Origin: Apilactobacillus micheneri
Lineage (GTDB): Bacteria > Bacillota > Bacilli > Lactobacillales > Lactobacillaceae
Direction of reading: 5' to 3'
Assembly (NCBI RefSeq): GCF_002993975.1
Contig: NZ_POSO01000004.1
Coordinates: forward strand, 62,001-126,000
DNA: 64,000 bases
The notes under the pieces were generated by a model. That model was not told the origin of the DNA and did no database searches. It saw nothing but the letters and a program-made list of their open reading frames with translations. Position 1 is the first letter of the stretch. Each line of letters begins with the position of its first letter. Shown here piece by piece: positions 33,886-39,840 of the stretch. A program made the translations under genes and the position numbers.

Positions 33886-34548
33886 TTAGTAGCTAAATGC
33901 TAAATATCCACTTTTTTTCCATCTATGAGTAAGCTGACTAACACTAATAGTCTTATTTAATCCATCATAAGCATCTTTATAGAAAAATACTTTTCGGTTG
34001 AATCCAATTAACATCACACAATGTTGATTATCATCTAACCACATTATAACTGGACGATTTCTTAATAATTGTCCCCTAATTCGACGATATGACTTATTAT
34101 TAAGCAGTTTAAAAGACCCTTTATTATTAATAAATAATCTAAAAAAGTCATTAGGCTTATATGAATTTTTATTATCTAAAAACTTAATAACCTCATCAAT
34201 TGATAAATGATAACCAGAATATGATAAAAGATTCTGTGCAGCTACAACAGCATTATCATATTGATGATCAACTTTAAAATGTAATTTCAGTAAACGATAA
34301 TTTTTCCTAACAAACTTATGAGATACCCAACCTTCATTGACCACTCCACAGAAGTGAAACCATAATTGCTTTTTATAAAATCCTATTTTATCTATTTCTA
34401 ACTTATTATAATTATTTTCCTTGGAAAATGGACAACGCTTACTTTTAGCTTCTTGCATTTCATTAACGTACCATTTTTCCATTTTGAGATGTTTCAACCT
34501 CACGTAGAAAGGATTTATTCTTTCACTTGCGATTGCATTTGCTTTCAT
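33886..34548 (-). CDS. C39-like papain-fold protein without catalytic Cys, with SH3-like N-terminus
   Basis: 220 residues. Residues about 25-85 look like a GW/SH3_8 wall-binding type module (CPFSKENNYNKL, LWFHF, EGWVSHKF). Residues 90-220 follow the Peptidase_C39_2 pattern: Gln96, the helix SYSGYHLSIDEVIKFL, then HCVMLIGFN and FYKDAYDG, matching the His and Asp regions. At the site of the usual GCE nucleophile the sequence is NAVVAAQNL, with no Cys. It may therefore be a pseudoenzyme. No signal peptide is visible. SD GAGGGTG. Function unknown. Confidence 0.65.
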   Translation of the reverse strand: MKANAIASERINPFYVRLKHLKMEKWYVNEMQEAKSKRCPFSKENNYNKLEIDKIGFYKKQLWFHFCGVVNEGWVSHKFVRKNYRLLKLHFKVDHQYDNAVVAAQNLLSYSGYHLSIDEVIKFLDNKNSYKPNDFFRLFINNKGSFKLLNNKSYRRIRGQLLRNRPVIMWLDDNQHCVMLIGFNRKVFFYKDAYDGLNKTISVSQLTHRWKKSGYLAFSY

Positions 34549-34669
34549 TAATTCACCCTCAATACATTAATTATAACAATAATCAGTTAATTTTATTAAT
34601 ATTTTATGCTGAGAATTATAAATGTTTTACACAATCTTATAATATGGTAAAATTAATTATGTAAGTTTT

Positions 34670-35042
34670 GGGGTCGTTATGGATTCGACGGGTATAGTTC
34701 GAATTCGAATGGCGTTACGTAGCGGCGTCTACGCAAAACCGTCCAGTTTTAAATTTTAACTGCAAACGAAAATTCAAACAACGCTACTTTTATGGCTGCT
34801 TAATAGGCGCCTTGTAGCAATCCGATTTAGCTTTACCTATGGGTTAACATTGGGTTTTATATGAAATAGGTTACGCTATTCAACTCACACTTGAAGTTGG
34901 TAGAAGAGATTAATCAGGTTAGCTAATCATGATAGCCTTGGTGTATGGCGTTTTGATTAGTGAAATTCAAATAATACTCCTATGAGCGTAGAAATTCGAA
35001 TGGCGATATGCTCGGACGCGGGTTCAAATCCCGCCGACTCCA
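34670..35042 (+). ncRNA. ssrA: Transfer-messenger RNA
   Basis: 5' GGGGTCGTTATGGATTCGACGG and 3' GGTTCAAATCCCGCCGACTCC are the conserved tRNA-like ends; GGGGTCG pairs with CGACTCC. The internal ORF runs from GCA 34762 to tandem stops TAA TAG at 34801, encoding the tag ANENSNNATFMAA. The tag ends MAA rather than the common LAA. It rescues stalled ribosomes. CCA is not encoded. tmRNA 3' ends are frequent attachment sites for integrating elements. Confidence 0.96.
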
Positions 35043-35052
35043 TTAGATGATT

Positions 35053-35099
35053 AAAGGTTGTTATAATCAGTGATTAAAAGCATTGATATAGCAACCTTT
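35053..35099 (+). terminator. Terminator of ssrA
   Basis: AAAGGTTGTTATA/TATAGCAACCTTT (one G-U pair) with an inner ATCAGTG/CATTGAT helix and a trailing T run. Confidence 0.85.
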
Positions 35100-35146
35100 T
35101 TATTAGTTTTCAAGGATAAAATGAATAAATTAAGTATAATTTTATA

Positions 35147-35186
35147 GCATTCACTTTGGCATTCAATGGCATTCATTTTAGCATTC
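35147..35186. repeat. Four GCATTC direct repeats beside ssrA
   Basis: GCATTC starts at 35147, 35159, 35169 and 35181 (spacing 12, 10, 12, about one helical turn each), mostly within GGCATTCA. Such phased short repeats resemble integrase arm-type or initiator sites; the role here is unknown. Confidence 0.6.
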
Positions 35187-35235
35187 AAAAAAACATAATT
35201 TAAAATTAAATATGTACGTGTGGGACGGGATTACT

Positions 35236-35264
35236 AAGCTACTACTCTATTGAGTGGCTTTTTT
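35236..35264 (+). terminator. Intrinsic terminator
   Basis: AAGCTACT ... AGTGGCTT stem with inner ACTC/GAGT alternative and a T6 run on the + strand. No gene was found ending here, so it may belong to a lost gene or a small RNA. Confidence 0.6.
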
Positions 35265-35279
35265 ATTTACTATCAAAGT

Positions 35280-35307
35280 GTAATAATATAGTTGTAATAA
35301 TATAGTT
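35280..35307 (+). repeat. 14-bp perfect tandem repeat with promoter-like sequence
   Basis: GTAATAATATAGTT occurs twice head to tail. Each copy contains TATAGT, a good -10 hexamer, just upstream of the small membrane ORF and the structured-RNA region. A TTTACT lies 15 bases before the first copy. Confidence 0.6.
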
Positions 35308-35316
35308 AAAAAGGTT

Positions 35317-35499
35317 GTGTATATTCAAATGGAGATTTTTAATGTTTTAATGATATTAATAATACTAGTTGTTTTTGTTAGTGGATATTCAAAAAAATTG
35401 TTACAAAGTTCAAAAGTGTTTTATTCATTAATGGCTTTACTTATAATCTATGGTTTTGTAAACACATTTTACTTTGTATCGATACTAATGAATAAATGA
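35317..35499 (+). CDS. Small two-helix membrane protein (hypothetical)
   Basis: Up to 60 residues from GTG 35317, or 56 from ATG 35329 (MEIFNVLMILIILVV). Two hydrophobic segments (about residues 5-23 and 34-58) flank the basic loop YSKKLLQSSK. An AAAGG precedes it, too close to the GTG and somewhat far from the ATG, so the start is unsettled. It lies downstream of the tandem -10 repeats. It might alternatively be a chance ORF in the 5' part of the structured RNA. Confidence 0.45.
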   Translation: MYIQMEIFNVLMILIILVVFVSGYSKKLLQSSKVFYSLMALLIIYGFVNTFYFVSILMNK

Positions 35500-35529
35500 T
35501 GTAATTCTATTACCGTAAGCAATTTATAT

Positions 35530-36185
35530 TTATAATTGGCTTGCCCTAATTTAGGGAAAGCCCATGATATTAGTTATTTAGGTTTCCCATTTTGGAAAAA
35601 TAGCATTAAATCAACAATCAAAGCTCAATATTTAGCTCTCATGAGGTCATATTGACCTTATCGTTGGTTCATATCCTCGAAAGTCCTAAAATAGGATTCT
35701 CGACCTTAAATACATGCTACAAAGTCCGTTGTTGTCTACTTACCATTTATATGGATAAGCGAAACCACTTTTGGTTTGGGCTAACGGACGCAATTTTGCG
35801 TTGGGCTATTCGTAATTAACTAATTTGTTAAACACGATAATAGCAATAAACTAAATAACAATGTACTATGGACTTATCCAACATAATTCATACATTTCTA
35901 TCAATCAGCTACTGGTTTAATTATCGGTAGCTTTTTTTAGTATCTGACAAGCCAATTTAACTCCGCAACTAAAATATTTAAGCGTAGGGGGTGGTGTTTT
36001 GGCACCTACTACCGTATTCCACATTTTTAAGGATTACCGCTATCGGCTTGTTCTATTTTGGAATAATCAAAATAAGGAGTGTTTAAGGTAAACACCCCAT
36101 TTAATATCCATAAAACTGGGTAGCAAAGTATGATCTAGCATAACGATTCGTTCTACCAGTTGCCAATTTTGGGAAGTTGGTAAGG
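35530..36185 (+). ncRNA. Candidate large multi-junction structured RNA, copy 1
   Basis: About 650 bases with no credible ORF but dense nested helices. Hairpins: 35538-35562, 35583-35598, 35642-35660, 35677-35703, 35805-35844. Multi-branch domains: GTCCGTT/AACGGAC (35724-35730 with 35783-35789) enclosing two hairpins; ACAAGCC/GGCTTGT (35947-35953 with 36045-36051) enclosing about three; ACTGG(G)TAG/CTACCAGT (36115-36123 with 36153-36160) enclosing two. Most non-Watson-Crick pairs are G-U on the + strand, favouring that strand. A terminator-like hairpin with T7 (35907-35938) could split it in two. Size, ornateness and tRNA/tmRNA vicinity recall the GOLLD and ROOL RNA classes; I cannot match either consensus by eye. 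Confidence 0.55.
35907..35938 (+). terminator. Terminator-like hairpin inside the structured-RNA region
   Basis: AGCTAC/GTAGCT stem extended by G-U pairs, followed by T7 on the + strand. Either the 3' end of a roughly 400-base RNA or an internal element. Confidence 0.6.
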
Positions 36186-36219
36186 AGTATGTAAATTAAA
36201 TAAACCTTAATAAAATACA

Positions 36220-36246
36220 AAGGGGTCACCATTTTAGCGACCCCTT
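36220..36246 (-). terminator. Strong GC-rich hairpin
   Basis: AAGGGGTC/GACCCCTT with an 11-base loop. The T-rich tail is on the minus strand, so it may stop minus-strand transcription before it enters the structured-RNA region. Confidence 0.65.
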
Positions 36247-36249
36247 AAT

Positions 36250-36640
36250 ACAATCGCAAAACACGACATTATTACATAAAATCAAACTGTAATTATCTGT
36301 AGTAAAAGTTGCATTCATGTATGCACTCATATGTTTAATATATGCACCAATAAAAGCCTCTATAAAGGCAATCAGAGTCAATGTGTTAAGGGTTGAAACA
36401 AAATTTCCAACCATATTTTTCACACTTTTTATGTATGCAATGAAGTACCAATTTAGCACCACATTGCAATGAATGAAATAAATTATCAGAAACCAATTTA
36501 GAATTATAACTAAAAATATTAAGGGTAAAAATGTCAGTCGCGATATACAAAAAGGGCATGTCCAAAATTGGGCACACCCAAATAGATGTTAATCTAATGA
36601 TATTATTATATTTATTAGTCTAGAGTACAAGATTTATAGA
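36250..36640. other. Stretch with no convincing gene
   Basis: Two overlapping minus-strand ORFs of 63 and 78 codons are present but have no SD and no recognisable product. Weak inverted repeats occur (GCAATG/CATTGC around 36440-36475, GGTTG/CAACC around 36390-36415), and TGCATTCATGTATGCACTCAT-like short repeats near 36310. Near 36550 is a terminator described separately. Confidence 0.6.
36550..36582 (-). terminator. Terminator of the RexB-like gene (CAAAATTG-loop family)
   Basis: Minus strand GGGTGTGCCC-AATTTT-GGACATGCCC with an internal mismatch, then T5. One of four hairpins in the patch sharing a central AAAATT loop. Confidence 0.7.
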
Positions 36641-36652
36641 TTTTTAATAAAA

Positions 36653-37129
36653 TCACTTTACATTTTTCTTTAATTTTAAATAGTAGAATATAACATCAAA
36701 AATGTAAAAAACACAAAGTGCGCCATATAAAAGTAAAGATAACCATAGAGATGTTAATAAAGTTGATAAAAAACTAACACTGTTAAATTTAAATAACATA
36801 AGTTCCAATAAAGAAATAATTGAAACCAAAAATAAAATAGCAGATGATGACAACAATCTACTCATTATTTTAATATTACCATTCATACTTTTAACAATTT
36901 CAGATGCTTTTCCATCAGAATAATTAATAAAAGAAAAGCTACCAAATATAAGTGATGAAGATATTGATGAAAAAGATAAGCACCCGCTCATAACAGAATT
37001 AAAATTGGCAATATTAGAAGGAGAAAATTTAATAAATATAAGAAAAACAAATATCAAAAATATACTGACTTTTATTATAAACGTTTTTCTGAACAAGAAC
37101 TTTGTTGGTTTATTTTTAGTTAGGTTCAT
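36653..37129 (-). CDS. Four-helix membrane protein, RexB-like
   Basis: 158 residues with four hydrophobic segments (about 19-36, 49-67, 92-112, 122-148 in this numbering) and short polar loops; no enzymatic motif. Lambda RexB (144 aa) has the same four-helix layout, with a small-residue-rich second helix after a long outer loop. Here the second helix is likewise Ser/Gly-rich. ATG 37147 is upstream, but AGGTGA sits 7 bases before ATG 37129, which I chose. It directly follows the RexA-like gene by 28 bases. RexB-like function is inferred from size, topology and neighbour, not from proven homology. Confidence 0.6.
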   Translation of the reverse strand: MNLTKNKPTKFLFRKTFIIKVSIFLIFVFLIFIKFSPSNIANFNSVMSGCLSFSSISSSLIFGSFSFINYSDGKASEIVKSMNGNIKIMSRLLSSSAILFLVSIISLLELMLFKFNSVSFLSTLLTSLWLSLLLYGALCVFYIFDVIFYYLKLKKNVK

Positions 37130-37157
37130 AAATAAATCACCTACCATTGTAAAAATA

Positions 37158-38045
37158 TTAATCTAAATTATTTTCAATTAAATAACTTTTTTGTATAAAA
37201 TCGTAATTCTGTTGAAATGAATAAATTAACAAATTAAATATATCTTCTATTTCAATAGAATCATCATAATGAATACTACCATTATAATATAAAGAATTCT
37301 TTATTAAGTCGATTGAATCTTCTTTGCCATCTTTCATTCCAGATACATTTAATTTTCTGACTTTTGCTTTTTTACTATGAATGCCCAACAAACCACTTAC
37401 TTTCTCTAATATACTATCTTTATTAGATAAATGAGTTCTAAAAGTTGTTGTTACAAAATCACTCTGTAAATTATTAGCATACTTAAATTGATTGATTAAA
37501 TCTTCATCTTGTTCATCAATATTTTCAAAATTGCTTGGACTAGCTATAGAATAATCTAATTTCGTAACTAAATCATAATTAGCTATATCTTTCATTGCTT
37601 TTCTATTTAATATTAGATTAAAAGACATAGCATTTGTTTCAAGTAAATTTTTTAAAAATCTTTTTATATTTTGTTGACTTATAGAATTATTACCTCTAGT
37701 TATAGCTACTATTTGCCTTAATGGATCAATAGCTATTTGAGAAGAAATCATGCTACCAGTATTATTATTTTTGTTAATATTACTTGGTTCTACTCTTCTG
37801 TGAGCAAAATCTTTACTGATATCGCCATACACAATTTTTGAATCTCTATCTATACATTCTATATTTAATAAATATAATGGAACGTTGTAATTTGGTAAAT
37901 CTTCATATTTAATACCAGCTAAATATATTTGCATATCGTTTATATTCAAAACATTTACATTATTATAATTACGATTTTTATAATTAACAAATATATTGTT
38001 TAGTTTTTGATTAATATTTATTTTATTTTTAGCTCCTAAAAACAT
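37158..38045 (-). CDS. RexA-like soluble protein (candidate phage-exclusion sensor)
   Basis: 295 residues, no membrane segment, AT-rich and Asn-rich. Not confidently recognised, but layout parallels lambda RexA (279 aa): an N-terminal KNK..IN..LNNI segment, a central part, a VSGLLG segment, and a C-terminal block (KEDSIDLIKNSL...GSIHYDD...EIEDIFNLLIYSF) similar in phrasing to RexA's GDILTEHYL...GHLSAPLN...EIAEEMAYCY. It is followed by a four-helix membrane gene as in rexAB. ATG 38045 has no good SD; a 21-codon ORF with a perfect SD overlaps it out of frame (see next entry). Function is inference. Confidence 0.5.
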   Translation of the reverse strand: MFLGAKNKININQKLNNIFVNYKNRNYNNVNVLNINDMQIYLAGIKYEDLPNYNVPLYLLNIECIDRDSKIVYGDISKDFAHRRVEPSNINKNNNTGSMISSQIAIDPLRQIVAITRGNNSISQQNIKRFLKNLLETNAMSFNLILNRKAMKDIANYDLVTKLDYSIASPSNFENIDEQDEDLINQFKYANNLQSDFVTTTFRTHLSNKDSILEKVSGLLGIHSKKAKVRKLNVSGMKDGKEDSIDLIKNSLYYNGSIHYDDSIEIEDIFNLLIYSFQQNYDFIQKSYLIENNLD

Positions 38046-38101
38046 TTTTTAAAAAAAACTTTCCTAGATCTAGAATTTTTTTTCATATTAGATGAATCCA
38101 T
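38036..38101 (-). CDS. 21-codon leader ORF or displaced 5' end of the RexA-like gene
   Basis: Strong SD AAGGAG (38114-38109), 7 bases, ATG 38101, peptide MDSSNMKKNSRSRKVFFKKC plus one Phe, stop TAG 38038-38036. It overlaps the RexA-like ATG (38045). Between them lies T8A6. One extra A would fuse this ORF in frame with the RexA-like ORF, giving 314 residues. So it is either a translational-coupling leader, a slippage switch or the result of a one-base deletion. Confidence 0.55.
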   Translation of the reverse strand: MDSSNMKKNSRSRKVFFKKCF

Positions 38102-38201
38102 AAATATACTCCTTATTTTCATATTAGATAATGATATTATAATATAAAAGAACAAAAAACAGTAGCCCCAATAAGGACTACTGTTATATCTAATATGAAA
38201 A
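38080..38201. repeat. Three copies of a 14-bp motif around the RexA-like promoter
   Basis: TTTTCATATTAGAT occurs at 38080-38093 and 38116-38129, and inverted (ATCTAATATGAAAA) at 38188-38201. A TATAAT -10 (minus strand, 38141-38136) lies between them. Candidate operator sites. Confidence 0.6.
38160..38187 (-). terminator. Terminator-like hairpin upstream of the RexA-like promoter
   Basis: Minus strand ACAGTAG..CTACTGT with inner CC/GG pairs, followed by T6. It would insulate the RexA-like unit from transcription coming from the MerR gene side. Confidence 0.6.
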
Positions 38202-38245
38202 CAATAATTATTTTAACATAATTAACGATATATGGATAAAATAGG

Positions 38246-38270
38246 TATGCTCAATTTTGGGCATACCCAC
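38246..38270. terminator. Hairpin of the CAATTTTG-loop family
   Basis: GGTATGC/GCATACC perfect 7-bp stem extended by T-G and C-G pairs around AATTTT. It lies just before the second structured-RNA copy; the tail is only moderately T-rich on the minus strand. Confidence 0.5.
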
Positions 38271-38289
38271 ATAAACATTAATTTAATAG

Positions 38290-38480
38290 ATTTCTGACCG
38301 TTTCTCGAATATCCAATAACGGTGGACGAAAATTCGGCTACCCCTACTTTGGATTATACAAAACAGGTTGGCTTAATTTTCAGCTACCCTAGGGTAACCA
38401 ACTGACAACCAGTAGCAAGATATATTCTGATAACGAATTTTTGCGTTTTCTAATTTGGAAATAAAACAATTTAAATTGTT
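38290..38480 (+). ncRNA. Second, shorter copy of the structured RNA
   Basis: ORF-free. Blocks collinear with 36011-36146 of copy 1 and almost equally spaced: ACCGT (38297), TCGGCT (38334), CTACTTTGGA (38344), GTAGCAA (38412), ATAACGA (38430). Helices: ACCGTT/AACGGT (38297-38302 with 38318-38323), GTTGG/CCAAC (38367-38371 with 38398-38402) enclosing TACCC-TA-GGGTA. The primary sequence differs strongly between the blocks while paired elements persist. It corresponds to the 3' half of copy 1 and may be a decayed copy or a separate RNA. Confidence 0.5.
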
Positions 38481-38499
38481 AATCATCATAAATAAAAAA

Positions 38500-38525
38500 A
38501 GGTGTCCTCAAAATTGAAAACACCT
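38500..38525 (-). terminator. Terminator of the MerR gene (CAAAATTG-loop family)
   Basis: Minus strand AGGTGTTTTCAA-TTTTGAGGACACCT followed by T6. Nearly identical to the hairpin at 39799-39826. Confidence 0.85.
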
Positions 38526-38546
38526 AACATATGAAAATCAATACAG

Positions 38547-38914
38547 TTAGTTTTTAAAGCCCTTGATATTCTTTATATTATAATAATGATCTAATTTAGA
38601 ATCCAAAAAATAAATACAATGTTCAATTTCTGACATTTTTTTATAAAGAGTATTTTTTTGTTTATTTAACATATCGATTCTAGTATCTATAGTTCTTATT
38701 CCAGCTCTTCTAAGAATAGCATAAGTATTAATTTGTTTTATAGGCATCCCTGTTCTTTTCAATTTTTAATAGACTCTACCCATTTAAAATCATCATAGTT
38801 ATATTCTCTTATATTATTTTCATCCCTTTTAGGATAAATAAGCCCTATTTTTTCATAATACCTTAATGTATCAATAGATAATGAAACCTTTTTAGAAAAT
38901 TCACCAATTTTCAT
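38547..38914 (-). pseudogene. MerR family regulator, one-base frameshift
   Basis: From ATG 38914 (SD AAGGAG at 38926-38921) the frame reads MKIGEFSKKVSLSIDTLRYY, a classic MerR helix-turn-helix, to VESIKN and then a stop. The next frame continues LKRTGMPIKQINTYAILRRAG and the C-terminal coiled coil to 38547. Adding one base in AAAAATTG joins them into a normal protein of about 122 residues. The divergent promoter at 38925-38955 still has MerR geometry. Either a recent inactivation or an indel error. Confidence 0.85.
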
Positions 38915-38924
38915 GTTTTTCTCC

Positions 38925-38955
38925 TTGACCTAGAGTTCACTCCAGAATTTATTAT
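38925..38955 (+). promoter_or_regulatory. MerR-type promoter with 19-bp spacer
   Basis: TTGACC (38925-38930), exactly 19 bases, TATTAT (38950-38955). The spacer carries the dyad CTAGAGT-TC-ACTCCAG (38930-38945, one mismatch per arm). A stretched 19-bp spacer with a central dyad is the hallmark of promoters untwisted by MerR activators. It drives the gene at 38988 and lies at the MerR gene's own start. Confidence 0.75.
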
Positions 38956-38987
38956 TTAATCAATTAAAGATATTGGAGGCATTTATT

Positions 38988-39191
38988 ATGAATAAAAATA
39001 AAGGAATTAATGATGTTGTAGGAAGTTCAGCTGAATCAATAATGAATAAAATATTAAAAGTTGACCCAGATATTAAATACTTAATAGAAGATATTGCACA
39101 TAAAATATATAATAGATCAGGATTAGATTTAAAACAAAGAGAAATGAAAGCACCCATAGTTTTTGAATGCTTTAAAAGGGTTAGAAACTAA
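38988..39191 (+). CDS. Unknown 67-residue protein under MerR-type promoter
   Basis: ATG 38988 is 8 bases after GGAGG; the ORF is open further upstream but that part precedes the SD. The protein is charged and probably helical (SAESIMNKILKVDPDIKYLI, then DIAHKIYNRSGLDLKQREM), with no membrane segment and no motif I recognise. It is the only gene positioned to be controlled by the divergent MerR regulator, so it may respond to the same signal. Function unknown. Confidence 0.65.
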   Translation: MNKNKGINDVVGSSAESIMNKILKVDPDIKYLIEDIAHKIYNRSGLDLKQREMKAPIVFECFKRVRN

Positions 39192-39257
39192 AAATGACTT
39201 TTATAAGGTGGTTTATTTTAAAATATTATTTTTTATAAAATTTAATATTTTTGCTTA

Positions 39258-39731
39258 TTATTTATAATTGAATTTTTCTAATCTAAACAACCTTTCATCA
39301 TCTAATTTGTTATTATTATTTTTAAAGTCATATCCCATTGTCCTATAAAAATTCAATGCAGTAATAGATGAAGGAATCTCAACTCTTTTAGCTCTTTTAA
39401 AATAAATATCATTTTCTAGTGTATTAATAATAGTTTTTCCAATTCCTTTTCCTTGAAATTCAGGATCAACAAAAATATTAAAAAGACTACTTTCATCACT
39501 CTTACCCCAATAAGGTCCAATTGAACCAGTACCAACTATTTTATTATTAATTAAACAAATATAACAATGTAAATATTTGGATCTATCAATAAAAAATTTA
39601 GGAGTTCTTTCACCTATATCTTTTCTTAGATAATCAATATCATAATCTTTAATATTATTAGTCATCATTGTTTTTGAAACAAGATTTGATACTTCTTTGG
39701 CATCCTCATACTTAAATAACCTAATAATCAT
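39258..39731 (-). CDS. GNAT family N-acetyltransferase
   Basis: 157 residues. Acetyl-CoA motif QGKGIGKTIINTLE, with the preceding beta strand LFNIFVDPEF and the C-terminal ITALNFYRTMGYDF typical of the GNAT fold. Substrate unknown. Ends in AT-rich sequence without a clear terminator; flanked by the two MerR regulators, so a resistance-type role is possible but unproven. Confidence 0.88.
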   Translation of the reverse strand: MIIRLFKYEDAKEVSNLVSKTMMTNNIKDYDIDYLRKDIGERTPKFFIDRSKYLHCYICLINNKIVGTGSIGPYWGKSDESSLFNIFVDPEFQGKGIGKTIINTLENDIYFKRAKRVEIPSSITALNFYRTMGYDFKNNNNKLDDERLFRLEKFNYK

Positions 39732-39798
39732 ATAAAATCACTTCCAAGTAATGAATAATTAAAGTATATCATTTTTATTTAAAATAAAATCACTAAAA

Positions 39799-39826
39799 AA
39801 GGTGCCCTCAAAATTGAAGACACCTA
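39799..39826 (-). terminator. Terminator of the TipAS gene (CAAAATTG-loop family)
   Basis: Minus strand AGGTGTCTTCAA-TTTTGAGGGCACCT followed by T6. Shares loop, arms and flanking AACAT with the 38500 hairpin though the genes are unrelated. Confidence 0.85.
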
Positions 39827-39840
39827 ACATTATAAAGAAT

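Noticed and set aside
35530-35938. RNase P RNA (rnpB) or 6S RNA
   Set aside because: The length of the first half (about 400) fits type B RNase P, but the conserved GAGGAAAGTCC and ACAGAAA-type blocks are absent; 6S RNA is a single long hairpin of under 200 bases.
35147-36350. CRISPR array
   Set aside because: The GCATTC and AT-rich repeats are too short and irregular, with no spacers of constant length and no cas genes.
36226-36577. Two overlapping minus-strand ORFs (78 and 63 codons) with Cys- and Ile-rich products
   Set aside because: No SD, mutual overlap, a stop inside a strong hairpin and no recognisable family. More likely non-coding.
39258-39731. GNAT as an antitoxin or toxin partner of the 67-residue gene
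   Set aside because: The genes are convergent, not an operon, and the GNAT lacks an adjacent DUF1778/RHH antitoxin.
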